DNA of 61,421 bases from the NCBI GenBank assembly GCA_039973685.1, contig JBDWKL010000048.1, positions 1 through 61,421 of the forward strand, in the 5' to 3' direction. Positions within the stretch are counted from its first letter, which is position 1, and every line of letters starts with the position of its first letter. Both the position numbers and the translations under genes were made by a program. Source of the stretch: Hyphomicrobiales bacterium (GTDB taxonomy: Bacteria > Pseudomonadota > Alphaproteobacteria > Rhizobiales > JACESI01). The notes beneath the pieces were generated by a model, which did not search any database, had not been told where the DNA came from, and saw only the letters and a list, made by a program, of their open reading frames with translations. Positions 47,967 to 56,879 of this stretch are shown here, piece after piece.

Positions 47967-49094
47967 ATGGCGCACTCAATCGGCGATGTAAAAGACGGTG
48001 AAAATAACCAACCTCTCAAAAGAGGATGGACCACAGGCGCGTGCGCGACTGCTGCGACAAAAGCGGCATTATCCGCGCTTTTGGGTGGCTCTTTTGAAGA
48101 CCCCGTAACAATTACATTGCCAAAAGGCGAAACACCGAGTTTTCCTCTGGCCATCGAAGAACAGGCAGAAGACTTCGCCCGCGCAGGCATTATCAAAGAT
48201 GCAGGCGATGATCCTGATGTTACGCATGGCGCAATGATTGTTTCAAAAGTTCGGTTAGGTGAAGCAGGTTCTGGCATCACGTTTAAAGCGGGCAAAGGCG
48301 TTGGCACGGTGACAAGGCCTGGTCTGCCTTTGGATGTTGGCGAACCTGCCATCAACCCCGTTCCACGATCTTTGATGAATGAAGTCGTTACAGCGCTTTG
48401 TAAGGCGCACGACATCGCACCTGATATCGAGATTGAAATTTCCATTCCCACAGGCGAGCAATTAGCAGATCAAACGTGGAACCCGCGCCTTGGCATTATC
48501 GGCGGCCTCTCAATCCTTGGCACCACCGGCATTGTTCACCCGTTTTCGTGTTCTGCATGGATACACTCCATCCATCGAGGCATTGACGTTGCTGTGGCAG
48601 AAGGATTGCCGCACGTGGCAGGTTGCACGGGATCAACGTCTGAAAAAGCCGTGCAAGAGCATTTCGGCCTGCCCGATCATGCCATGCTCGATATGGGCGA
48701 CTTTGCTGGCGGCATGTTGAAGTATATCAGAAACCACCCCGTGCCCCGCGTCACCATCGGCGGCGGATTTGCAAAACTGACGAAGCTCGGCCAAGGGTTC
48801 ATGGACTTGCATTCTGGTCGTAGCCAAGTGGATTTTGAATGGTTGGCAGAGCGAGCCGTTGAAGCGGGCATTGAAAGTGCCGCAGATGCTATACGCGGTG
48901 CAAACACCGCAGCCCATGCGCGAGAAATTGGCTTAGAGCACGGCGTGGACCTCGCACCCACCATCGCACGGCACGCGCAAGAGCAAGCCAGCAAAACTTT
49001 GCGAAATTCGTCAACGATTGTTGACATTATAGTAATTGACCGCAGCGGCGCGATCATTGCCCAGCAAAATGACCCGAAGGCGGGCTGCTCATGA
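47967..49094 (+). CDS. cbiD: Cobalt-precorrin-5B C1-methyltransferase CbiD
   Basis: A 375-residue enzyme of the cobalt-early (anaerobic) route that methylates C1. Signature segments are RGWTTGACATAATKAAL, then GDDPDVTHGAMI, LSILGTTGIVHPFS and HVAGCTGSTSEKAVQEHFGL. In the oxygen-dependent route this step is done by CobF, which is not in the window. The start could be the ATG at 47967 or a GTG at 47961; neither has a good ribosome binding site. cobK overlaps its end by 4 bases. Confidence 0.94.
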   Translation: MAHSIGDVKDGENNQPLKRGWTTGACATAATKAALSALLGGSFEDPVTITLPKGETPSFPLAIEEQAEDFARAGIIKDAGDDPDVTHGAMIVSKVRLGEAGSGITFKAGKGVGTVTRPGLPLDVGEPAINPVPRSLMNEVVTALCKAHDIAPDIEIEISIPTGEQLADQTWNPRLGIIGGLSILGTTGIVHPFSCSAWIHSIHRGIDVAVAEGLPHVAGCTGSTSEKAVQEHFGLPDHAMLDMGDFAGGMLKYIRNHPVPRVTIGGGFAKLTKLGQGFMDLHSGRSQVDFEWLAERAVEAGIESAADAIRGANTAAHAREIGLEHGVDLAPTIARHAQEQASKTLRNSSTIVDIIVIDRSGAIIAQQNDPKAGCS

Positions 49095-49813
49095 GCAAAC
49101 GTGTTTTGATATTAGGCGGCACGGGTGAAGCAAGAATGCTGGCGGTGCATTTGAACGAATTAGCTTTCGACGTCATCTCCAGCCTTGCAGGGCGCACCGA
49201 CAATCCAACATTGCCAGATGGCGAAACCCGCATTGGTGGTTTTGGCGGCATTGAAGGTCTTCGTGATTATTTGGTTGAGGAGAAAATCGACCTCTTAATT
49301 GACGCAACCCATCCCTTTGCAGCCCGTATTTCAAGCAATGCCTATGAAGCAACGAAGCAAACAAACGTTGAAATTATTCGTCTGGAGCGACGACCTTGGC
49401 AAGCGGAAGAAGGCGACATTTGGCATCACGTTCAAAGCTTAGAAGATGCTGTTACCGCATTGCCGAAAAACTGCACAGCACTGGTCACCATTGGCCGCCA
49501 GCAGCTTGGCAGTTTTCTAGATCGTGACGATGTGAAGGTTATCGCCCGCGCGATTGATGCTCCATCTATCACTGTGCCAGATCATTGGGAGATCATCCTC
49601 GCCCGTCCGCCTTTTACGCTTGAAGATGAAATTGAACTTATCCGTAGCCGCAACATTGATGTATTGGTGACGAAAAACGCAGGCGGCAATGAAACGCGCG
49701 AGAAACTACTCGCCGCACGTCAATTGCAAAAACCAGTCATCATCATTGACCGCTTACCTAAGCCAGCAGTGACGACCTATTCAACAATCGACGAATTGCT
49801 GGCAGCACTCTAA
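49091..49813 (+). CDS. cobK: Precorrin-6A / cobalt-precorrin-6A reductase
   Basis: A 240-residue NADPH-dependent reductase of the corrin ring. KRVLILGGTGEARMLAVHL is the N-terminal nucleotide-binding motif. IDATHPFAARISSNAYEA and LVTKNAGGNETREKLLAARQL are the other family blocks. It is coupled to cbiD by a 4-base overlap. This pairing fits, because both act on neighbouring steps. It overlaps cobM tail to tail by 4 bases. Confidence 0.94.
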   Translation: MSKRVLILGGTGEARMLAVHLNELAFDVISSLAGRTDNPTLPDGETRIGGFGGIEGLRDYLVEEKIDLLIDATHPFAARISSNAYEATKQTNVEIIRLERRPWQAEEGDIWHHVQSLEDAVTALPKNCTALVTIGRQQLGSFLDRDDVKVIARAIDAPSITVPDHWEIILARPPFTLEDEIELIRSRNIDVLVTKNAGGNETREKLLAARQLQKPVIIIDRLPKPAVTTYSTIDELLAAL

Positions 49814-50586
49814 GAGGCTTTTTTCTTCTTACCCTTATTGCGCAGCACATGGGCAAAGCCTGCATCATAAAGGGCTGAATCTTTAAAATCGTGCTGTTCA
49901 AAAACACGTCCAACAAAGATGAGCGCTGTGCGCGTAATTTTCGCAGCACGCACTTTTTCGCGAATATCTGAGAGCGTGCCACGAATGATTTCTTGGTCTG
50001 GCCACGTGGCGCGGTAGATCACGATAACAGGACAGTCAGCGCCATAATAGGGCGTCAGCGTCTCTTCAATATGCTTGAGATTGCGTATCGACAAATGGAT
50101 CGCAAGCGTCGCACCAGACTTACCAAACGTATCAAGGTCTTCACCCTCAGGCATGCCAGAGGCCTTGCCGGAGGTGCGGGTGACAATGACGCTTTGCGCT
50201 ATTTCTGGAAGGGTCAATTCCATTTTCAGTTCTGCCGCAGCAGCCGCAAAGGCTGGCACACCTGGCACAATTTCATAATCGATATTCGCTGCATCAAGCC
50301 GTCTGATTTGTTCAGCAAGCGCACCATATAAAGACGGATCACCAGAGTGCACCCTTGCCACGTCTTGCCCTTTTGCATGGGCAGCCTCTATATCCACCAT
50401 GATCTCATCAAGGTTCATTGGCGCTGTGTCTTTTACAAGCGCATCATCAGATGCAGCCTCCACAATAGCCGTTGGCACCAGCGAACCCGCATACAAACAA
50501 ACAGGGCAACGCTCAATCAGTTTGAGACCGCGAACCGTGATAAGGTCTGGTGCACCTGGACCAGCGCCAATGAAATAAACAGTCAT
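49810..50586 (-). CDS. cobM: Precorrin-4 / cobalt-precorrin-4 C11-methyltransferase
   Basis: A SAM-dependent tetrapyrrole methylase of 258 residues that methylates C11. VYFIGAGPGAPDLITVRGL is the N-terminal glycine-rich motif, then VCLYAGSLVP and VARVHSGDPSLYGALAEQ. YEIVPGVPAFAAAAAEL is the SAM-side loop. The ATG at 50586 has an AAAGGA site upstream and overlaps the previous stop as TGATG. Last gene of the seven-gene operon. The tail is basic (GKKKKAS). Confidence 0.95.
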   Translation of the reverse strand: MTVYFIGAGPGAPDLITVRGLKLIERCPVCLYAGSLVPTAIVEAASDDALVKDTAPMNLDEIMVDIEAAHAKGQDVARVHSGDPSLYGALAEQIRRLDAANIDYEIVPGVPAFAAAAAELKMELTLPEIAQSVIVTRTSGKASGMPEGEDLDTFGKSGATLAIHLSIRNLKHIEETLTPYYGADCPVIVIYRATWPDQEIIRGTLSDIREKVRAAKITRTALIFVGRVFEQHDFKDSALYDAGFAHVLRNKGKKKKAS

Positions 50587-52388
50587 CAAATTTCCTTTCG
50601 GTCATAGCCGCGTGGCGTATAGACCCATGTTTTTCCGTCGCCCGTTTTCACAGCTTTAGAGTTGCTTGAGCCGACCATCACCAGCGTCAACATATCGACA
50701 TCCTCGCTGTTGACCGTTTCGAGCGTAAAGACACGCACGTGTTCAGCAGGACGACCAAGATCGGTCGCTAAAATCACAGGCGTATCAGCGGGGCGGTGTT
50801 TGCGGAGAGTGTCGAAGGCCTCATCCAAAAGCGTGACGCGACGTTTAGAACGCGGGTTATAAAACGCGGTCACAAAGTCACCTTCTGCTGCTGCCTTAAG
50901 GCGCTTCAAAATATCATCGCGCGGGGTCAAAAGATCAGACAACGAGATACAGCAAAAGTCATGACCAATCGGCGCACCAGCACGAGCGGCGGCCGCTTGG
51001 AACGCAGAAATTCCCGGTGCGATAATAACCTCAACCCGCTTTGCCGCAGGTGATACCTCCCCTTCAGCAGCACCCGTGTCGATCAGCTCATAAGCAAGGG
51101 TCGCCATGGCGAAAATGCCTGGGTCACCAGAGCACACCACAGCCACATCGCGGCCAGAACTTGCAAGTTCCAGCGCATGCCGCACGCGCTTTTCTTCAGC
51201 ACCAAGAGGGAAGCGATGTTCTTTCTGGTCAGATTTTAAATCCTGAATAAGATCGAGATAAAGATCATAGCCAACCCAATCCGTTGCGGTTTGAAGCAGG
51301 CTAACAGATTCAGCAGAGCGCCATTTTTGATCGCCTGGACCAAAGCCAACCAAGAACACGCGCCCGCGGGCTTGGCCCTCTTGCAACATTGCTCCATCAG
51401 CAAGTTCTGCAATGGCAGCCGTTGCATGAGGTGATTTGATTTTCTCAACCAGAAGCGCGCCATTTGTCGCAGCCAAAGCTGCGCCTTCTGCAACGCCAGC
51501 AACGCCTACTTCTGCCTTCACAACATCAGATGGGTTTTTGAGCTGGCTTTCAAATTTGTTGAGTGTATCAGCATCATAAAACCATGCGGGTACACCGAAG
51601 TGTTCGGCCACGGCATGAAGTGCCGCCTCATCAGATTTCAAATCGATTGAAGCGATGGCTTCGAGTGAAAGGGGAGATAAGCCGCCATCGCTCAATGCTT
51701 TTTCAGCGAGAGCAATTGCATCTTCAACGGGCGCACCGCGTTCTGAACCCATGCCGAGCACGAGGTTTTTCTTGTGATAGACAAGGTGGTTTTCAGAACC
51801 TTCGAGGGGTTTGTTTGAAACGGTTATCTTAAGCGCACCATCTGTATCAATTGGTAGTTTGCTCTCAACCAACCATGATGCATTGCCTTCAACCTGCACA
51901 CTCTCACCTTGAAGCAGTCCGGCCATGAAGCCTTTGGCATCGGCAGGATTTGAAAGCACATAGTCTTTTGGCGGCTGATCAAGAGCCACGCCAAAATGCA
52001 CATCACCGCTTGTCGTAATCGCCGCTGATGTCTCACACACCGCCGCAATATCACGCGCCAAATCATTAGCCCCATGATGTCCGCCCAAAAGCGGCACGAC
52101 GGCAGAACCATCTTCTGCAACAGCCAGCACAGGTGGCTCCTGCCATTTGTCTTGCAAGCTTCCACTTAACAGACGGATCAAAATACCCGACGCGCAAAGG
52201 CCTATAATTGGGTGGCCCGCTTTAAATAGGCTCACCATATGGTCAGAGGCTTTGGTGAAAGAGACATCACCCGTTGCACGCCCTTCAAGGGCATGAATCG
52301 ACGCATTGCCTAATTCAGATTTCAGCCGCGCAGCCAGCGCTTCTCCCCGCTTTGAGAAGATGAAAATGGCGGTTTGTTTATTGGTCAT
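50586..52388 (-). CDS. CbiG-CobJ fusion: cobalt-precorrin-5A hydrolase plus precorrin-3B C17-methyltransferase
   Basis: A 600-residue fusion. Residues 1 to about 330 are CbiG-like, with AIFIFSKRGEALAARL, GHPIIGLCASGILIRLL, PLLGGHHGANDLARDIA and NLVLGMGSERGAPVEDAI. In the cobalt-early route CbiG opens the delta-lactone of cobalt-precorrin-5A. From about 345 on a tetrapyrrole methylase follows, with VFLVGFGPGDQKW, VVCSGDPGIFAMA and FVTAFYNPRSKRR, the ring-contracting C17-methyltransferase CobJ/CbiH. Fusions of these two occur in other proteobacteria. It overlaps cobI by 11 bases and cobM by one. Confidence 0.93.
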   Translation of the reverse strand: MTNKQTAIFIFSKRGEALAARLKSELGNASIHALEGRATGDVSFTKASDHMVSLFKAGHPIIGLCASGILIRLLSGSLQDKWQEPPVLAVAEDGSAVVPLLGGHHGANDLARDIAAVCETSAAITTSGDVHFGVALDQPPKDYVLSNPADAKGFMAGLLQGESVQVEGNASWLVESKLPIDTDGALKITVSNKPLEGSENHLVYHKKNLVLGMGSERGAPVEDAIALAEKALSDGGLSPLSLEAIASIDLKSDEAALHAVAEHFGVPAWFYDADTLNKFESQLKNPSDVVKAEVGVAGVAEGAALAATNGALLVEKIKSPHATAAIAELADGAMLQEGQARGRVFLVGFGPGDQKWRSAESVSLLQTATDWVGYDLYLDLIQDLKSDQKEHRFPLGAEEKRVRHALELASSGRDVAVVCSGDPGIFAMATLAYELIDTGAAEGEVSPAAKRVEVIIAPGISAFQAAAARAGAPIGHDFCCISLSDLLTPRDDILKRLKAAAEGDFVTAFYNPRSKRRVTLLDEAFDTLRKHRPADTPVILATDLGRPAEHVRVFTLETVNSEDVDMLTLVMVGSSNSKAVKTGDGKTWVYTPRGYDRKEI

Positions 52389-53097
52389 TATCGCCCCAGC
52401 TTTCTGAGCCTTTGTAGATTAGAATAGTCGAGAAATAGGGGCGCTCCCCCTCAGTCATATCCGACAGGCGCGTGATCTTTTCTTCGCGCCCCGTTGCCCG
52501 CTCAGTGATCATCGCATTGTCTGCAAGGCCGAGCTTATTGATGACACCGCGCACCTTATCAAAATGCCGACCAACCTTGATGATTGCGGCCGCTTCCGTG
52601 TTGGCAAGCTCCACTTCGATGACATTAGCATCAAGGGGGGCAGGAATAATTTTAAGGCGATCATTACGCGCTGCCAGTGGCCGCTTGACGGCACCAGCAC
52701 AAGCGGTGAGCGATGTGACACCTGCCACAATTTCGCATTCAAACCGTGGTGCTAAACGTTCCACCAAATACATAGCAGAACCATAAAAGAACGGGTCGCC
52801 CTCGCATAAAAGCACCACATCGCGGCCCGCGCTCAACAAGCTCGCCATATGGCTTGCCGCCTTATCATAGGCCTCGCTTGCAGGCGCACGTTCGACGCGC
52901 ATGGGGACGGCAAAACCGAATTCTTCCGTGCCTTCTAAAATATGACTTCCCGCAATTTCGCGCGCAAAGCTTGTACCGCTATCACCGCCCAACGGATAAG
53001 CAACCACGGCCCCTGATTGGATCAAGCGGACGGCTTTTAACGTCATAAGTTCAGGATCGCCCGGCCCAACGCCAACGGCATAAAGTATTCCCGTCAT
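52378..53097 (-). CDS. cobI: Precorrin-2 / cobalt-factor II C20-methyltransferase
   Basis: A SAM-dependent methylase of 239 residues that methylates C20 of the macrocycle. LYAVGVGPGDPELMTLKAVR is the start motif, then LLCEGDPFFYGSAMYL and EIVAGVTSLTACAGA. The ATG at 53097 overlaps the cobL stop as ATGA; a longer frame to 53115 is less likely. Whether it works on the metal-free or the cobalt form decides the pathway and cannot be read from sequence by eye. Confidence 0.94.
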   Translation of the reverse strand: MTGILYAVGVGPGDPELMTLKAVRLIQSGAVVAYPLGGDSGTSFAREIAGSHILEGTEEFGFAVPMRVERAPASEAYDKAASHMASLLSAGRDVVLLCEGDPFFYGSAMYLVERLAPRFECEIVAGVTSLTACAGAVKRPLAARNDRLKIIPAPLDANVIEVELANTEAAAIIKVGRHFDKVRGVINKLGLADNAMITERATGREEKITRLSDMTEGERPYFSTILIYKGSESWGDNDQ

Positions 53098-54308
53098 GGC
53101 TTCATCACCTGCCACTGCAAAACACTCATGCGGGGATCAAATGCATGCATTCGTCCAACCTTTGTTAGATGAGACACATCCATGCGCACCAAATCGCCAC
53201 CATGAATTTGATGGAGCGCCAATATCATAGCTTCGCCTTCAAGTGTCACGGTATTGACTACCAGCACACCGCGAGAACGTAAGGCATTCCACGCAAGATT
53301 AAACGTCCCTTCGCTGGTCAATCCGCCACCAATAAAAACCGCGTCCGGTGCTGGCTGATCTTGTAAAACCTCCGGCGCCGAGCCATCAATAATGCTCATA
53401 TCCGGCACACCGAGTGCCTGTGCATTTTCGGCAATCATCGTAAGGCGCGTTGCATCCCGCTCAAAGGCAATCGCTTTCGCGCCCCGTGCTGCCCGCATCC
53501 ATTCAATCGCGATGGAACCACAACCAGCACCAATGTCCCAAAGCGTTGCATTCGGGTATGGGCGAAGCGCGGCCAGAGTTGCAGAACGCACTTCGCGCTT
53601 GGTTAGTTGGCCGTCATGGGAAAATGCATCATTAGGCAAACCTGCAATGCGCGGCTGAATGAGAGCATTTTCTCCAGCAACGCACTGGATCGCCAACACG
53701 TTAAAATCAGCAAACTCATGGCTTGCAATTTCATGGGCTGACGCATGGATAATTCGCTCATCCGGCCCACCCATATGTTCAAGCACGCTTACTTGCGATG
53801 CGCCAAAACCGCGTTGACCCAATATCTCGGCTGCAAGCTTCGGTGTTTCGCTATTTGAGGTGAGAGCCAACACACGATTATCCGGTTCAATGAACGGCTG
53901 CAAACGTTCCACCTTGCGACCATGCAGTGAGATACAATCAACATCTTGCAACGCCCAGCCCATACGATTGGCTGCAAGTGAAAAACCTGACGGGTGAGGA
54001 ATGGTAATTATTTCTTCGCTTGGGATTGTCCGCGCCAATGTCGCCGCAATGCCGAAATGAAAAGGATCGCCCGTCGCCAAAATCGTTACAGGTTCACCGC
54101 GTTGATCCTGCAAATTACGCAAGGTTTCATGAATGTTGGAAACCCACAGCGTCACCTTTTTACCAGCAACATCAGCGTCTGCGATGCGGGCACGCACCCG
54201 CTCTGGCAAGATGATGTGTTGAGCTTGATCAAAATGAAGACGCGCGGCAGCAGTCAAGCTTGCAAGGCCGTCATCCCCAATGCCGAGTATCGTGAGCCAC
54301 GGTTTCAT
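53094..54308 (-). CDS. cobL: Precorrin-6Y C5,15-methyltransferase (decarboxylating), CbiE-CbiT fusion
   Basis: A 404-residue two-domain methylase. The N-terminal CbiE-type half (about 1-200) has LTILGIGDDGLASLTAAARL and ILATGDPFHFGIAATLA, and methylates C5. The C-terminal CbiT-type half has LTKREVRSATLAALRPYPNA and a class I SAM motif WDIGAGCGSIAIEW, and methylates C15 and decarboxylates the acetate chain. The start overlaps the cobH stop as TAATG. Confidence 0.95.
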   Translation of the reverse strand: MKPWLTILGIGDDGLASLTAAARLHFDQAQHIILPERVRARIADADVAGKKVTLWVSNIHETLRNLQDQRGEPVTILATGDPFHFGIAATLARTIPSEEIITIPHPSGFSLAANRMGWALQDVDCISLHGRKVERLQPFIEPDNRVLALTSNSETPKLAAEILGQRGFGASQVSVLEHMGGPDERIIHASAHEIASHEFADFNVLAIQCVAGENALIQPRIAGLPNDAFSHDGQLTKREVRSATLAALRPYPNATLWDIGAGCGSIAIEWMRAARGAKAIAFERDATRLTMIAENAQALGVPDMSIIDGSAPEVLQDQPAPDAVFIGGGLTSEGTFNLAWNALRSRGVLVVNTVTLEGEAMILALHQIHGGDLVRMDVSHLTKVGRMHAFDPRMSVLQWQVMKP

Positions 54309-54952
54309 TAGGCTGCAAGTTGATCGCGGGCGATTTTTGACACCGCGTTAAAGGCAGCCGATGCAATGGCACTGCCACCTCTGCGCCCTGTTACCGTCAT
54401 GAACGGAACATCACGCGGATTAGCGGCAAGCTCTGCTTTTGATTCAGCAGCCCCCACAAATCCAACCGGACAAGCGATAATCGCCGCTGGCTTTGGTGCA
54501 CCTTGGTCGAGCGCTTCAAGCAAAGCAAAGAGCGCGGTCGGGGCATTACCAATCACAATCACCGCGCCTTCAAGATGCTCTTTCCATAGGGCAACTTGAG
54601 CCGCTGACCGCGTTGTTTTTTCACGCCGCGCAAGGGATCGAACTTCTTCATCATTAAGGTGGCAAAGCACATCGTTATTAGCGGGCAAAAAGGCTCCGAT
54701 AATACCAGAACGCACCATCTCACAATCTGTGATGATTGGCGCGCCATTGCTGATTGCTTGTGTCGCACGAAGCGCCACATCGTTTGAATATTGAATATCC
54801 TCAACCAGATCGACCATACCGCAAGCATGGATCATGCGTTCCACCATCATCGCAACATCAGACGGATATTGATTAAAGTCCACCTCACCACGGATGGTTG
54901 AAAAAGACTTTGCGTAAATCGCCGTTGGGTCTTTGATATACTCCATCATCAT
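54308..54952 (-). CDS. cobH: Precorrin-8X / cobalt-precorrin-8 methylmutase
   Basis: A 214-residue isomerase that moves the C11 methyl to C12, giving hydrogenobyrinate or cobyrinate. Catalytic His is in MIHACGMVDL. IITDCEMVRSGI, IGNAPTALFALLEAL and CPVGFVGAAESKAEL are family blocks. Three ATGs in a row lie at the start; the first overlaps the cbiX stop by 4 bases and an AAGGGAA site precedes them. Confidence 0.95.
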   Translation of the reverse strand: MMMEYIKDPTAIYAKSFSTIRGEVDFNQYPSDVAMMVERMIHACGMVDLVEDIQYSNDVALRATQAISNGAPIITDCEMVRSGIIGAFLPANNDVLCHLNDEEVRSLARREKTTRSAAQVALWKEHLEGAVIVIGNAPTALFALLEALDQGAPKPAAIIACPVGFVGAAESKAELAANPRDVPFMTVTGRRGGSAIASAAFNAVSKIARDQLAA

Positions 54953-56097
54953 GTTCCCTTCTTTGCTGGATCAGATACAGGGCGAAGTGTTTTAGGCCCA
55001 AGCGGGTGATCAGCATGCGGGTATGGGTGATGGGTATGACCATGGTCGTGATCATGCGAATGCCCATGGTCATGAGAATGATCGTGATGATGGTGGTGCC
55101 CATCATCTTCTGGCAGCGCTTCAACACCGCCTTGACGACAATAAAACCCGTTGCAATCACCTTTACAGGGACAATCTTTTGCCGCGACTGTACCGATGCC
55201 TTCCACGTGGTGGTGATGGCTTTCTTGCGGGAGACCGACTTGATCTTCAAAACCTAAGACTTGCGCACGATACTTACAAAGCGCGCAGTTCATGGTGTTT
55301 TCGCCCGTATCGATCTGCTCAAGGCGCTCCGCAAAAGTTTCAAGCACTTGCGGGTGGTCGTTTAAATAACCAGCCTTCAAAAACTCGATGTCTTTGTGCT
55401 GTTCAGCGACAAAATCTGTGCTGTCATAAATGCGCTTAATCAACACACCAGTGAACAAGAAATAAGGGAACACGATAACCCGTTTAAAACCGAGTTTCGC
55501 AACGCGTTCAAGCGCAGGCTCCACCAGCGGGAACGTGACGCCAGAATAAGCAACCTCGCCCCAACCAAAACCGAAACCTTCCCATAAAAGGCGCATCACT
55601 TTGGAGATATTAGAATTGGCATCTGGATCAGATGAACCACGACCGACCACCACCAACAAAGTCTCTGAAAGCGGCACGTCTTGGCTTGCCTCATCCAATG
55701 TTTCTTGAATACGGCTTGCCGCCGCTTTCATCATTTTCGGGTCGATACCAAGCTCTTTGCCATAATCGATCTGAACGTCGTTTTCAGCAGCATATTGATT
55801 GAGGACTGATGGAATATCGTTTTTCGCGTGACCTGCGGCAAACAACATACCGGGCACAGCTTTAATGCGCGTGCAGCCTTGATCGCGTAAACTGTCTAGG
55901 CCTGAACGAATGACGGGCGTTGCAAATTCCAGATAGCCATATTCAACCGGCACATCAGGATAAAGCTGGCGCAGGCCTTGGGCCACTTTCGCAAATTCAT
56001 CAACCGCGAATTTGTTGCGGCTGCCGTGGCCGCACACCATGATGCCAACTTTTTCAGACCCAAAAGAAGCAACGGATTTTGAGGATGTCTCTGACAT
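54949..56097 (-). CDS. cbiX: Sirohydrochlorin cobaltochelatase CbiX, long form with iron-sulfur and His-rich tail
   Basis: A 382-residue class II chelatase that would insert cobalt into sirohydrochlorin. The N-terminal half has the active-site His in MVCGHGSRNKF; the second half has PGMLFAAGHAKNDIP. After about residue 265 comes MNCALCKYRAQVLGFEDQ, the MxCxxC pattern reported for the Fe-S form of CbiX in Bacillus megaterium. Then KDCPCKGDCNGFYC adds four cysteines, and a run of His and Asp (HHHHHDHSHDHGHSHDHDHG) precedes the end. The His-rich part may store or deliver cobalt. Second gene of the operon, after the DUF6732 gene. Confidence 0.93.
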   Translation of the reverse strand: MSETSSKSVASFGSEKVGIMVCGHGSRNKFAVDEFAKVAQGLRQLYPDVPVEYGYLEFATPVIRSGLDSLRDQGCTRIKAVPGMLFAAGHAKNDIPSVLNQYAAENDVQIDYGKELGIDPKMMKAAASRIQETLDEASQDVPLSETLLVVVGRGSSDPDANSNISKVMRLLWEGFGFGWGEVAYSGVTFPLVEPALERVAKLGFKRVIVFPYFLFTGVLIKRIYDSTDFVAEQHKDIEFLKAGYLNDHPQVLETFAERLEQIDTGENTMNCALCKYRAQVLGFEDQVGLPQESHHHHVEGIGTVAAKDCPCKGDCNGFYCRQGGVEALPEDDGHHHHHDHSHDHGHSHDHDHGHTHHPYPHADHPLGPKTLRPVSDPAKKGT

Positions 56098-56120
56098 TGA
56101 TTTGATCCTATATGGAGTGG

Positions 56121-56360
56121 TTAGGCAGCATCACCAACGGCATCTTCTTCAGCGCCATCTGGATCATTTTCAGTCTCGGTATCGACTTTTTCTTTTTTAG
56201 GCGCTTTGGCAATCAACCCGCCTATAACGGCAGCAGCAACGATGGCACCGACGGCCACAAGATGGCCGTGCCCTGCGACCTCAGCCACATGACCAATATG
56301 TGCGAGTGCTGGAAGCGGCGCACACAAAATTACACAAGTTAAAGGGAGTAGTCGCGTCAT
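56121..56360 (-). CDS. Small His-containing membrane protein at the head of the cbiX operon (DUF6732-like)
   Basis: A 79-residue protein. A signal peptide or helix (residues 1-20, ending ALA) is followed by HIGHVAEVAGHGHLVAV with four histidines, then one membrane helix (about 35-52) and an acidic tail. It resembles the DUF6732 family of alphaproteobacteria, often found beside cobalamin genes. It starts the seven-gene operon with a GAGAGGAA site. The histidines may bind cobalt on the outer face of the membrane, but no experimental role is known to me. Confidence 0.75.
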   Translation of the reverse strand: MTRLLPLTCVILCAPLPALAHIGHVAEVAGHGHLVAVGAIVAAAVIGGLIAKAPKKEKVDTETENDPDGAEEDAVGDAA

Positions 56361-56540
56361 TATTTCCTCTCAGCGCCTGACTTTGTCCCCTGTTTGGGTC
56401 AACAGCCTCAAGCGTCCGTTCCAGCCACACATTGCGTGGCACTGATGGGTATATTCTAGATGACTTCTAGCGCGTTATTTCGCCCATTGCGACAAAATTC
56501 GGCGCGCATTTGTTGGGCGTTGAAAAATGGCGAAATGAGC

Positions 56541-56879
56541 CTAGCTGCGAGGTACCGGAAGGGCGGTCCTTTGCAGAGCATTTGCTTGTTGCTTGATTTT
56601 CTTCGCTTCGTGACGGGCTTTAGCCGCTTGAAAGCGTTGCTCCCGGGCTTCCTTGCGAAACTTACCTTGCTTCAACCAAGAAACCACGCCGCCAATCAAA
56701 ACACCGACAGCAAGACTGCCAAATATCAGCCAGAAAACAGGCACAGTGACTTCAAGCCAAGGTTCCGTTTGACTGAAGGGATCAAGAGATAATTTGATTT
56801 CTTGACGATTAGCCACCGACAATGCGATCAAAACAATCGCAACAGGTGCGAAGATGATGAACTGGAATAAACGTTTCAT
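56541..56879 (-). CDS. lapA: LapA family (DUF1049) inner membrane protein
   Basis: A 112-residue protein with two membrane helices (about residues 5-22 and 45-65) and a basic, coiled-coil-like C-terminal region rich in Lys, Arg, Gln and Ala. This fits the lipopolysaccharide assembly protein A domain, whose E. coli member helps control LpxC breakdown; the function here is not tested. The ATG at 56879 is preferred to a TTG at 56891. The place behind ihfB is the usual one in rhizobia. Confidence 0.82.
   Translation of the reverse strand: MKRLFQFIIFAPVAIVLIALSVANRQEIKLSLDPFSQTEPWLEVTVPVFWLIFGSLAVGVLIGGVVSWLKQGKFRKEAREQRFQAAKARHEAKKIKQQANALQRTALPVPRS

Noticed and set aside
56361-56540. Possible cobalamin riboswitch upstream of the DUF6732-cbiX operon
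   Set aside because: An AGTCAGG-like piece sits near the start codon on the minus strand, but the other conserved blocks (a GGGAA core and a GCCACTG box) are missing.
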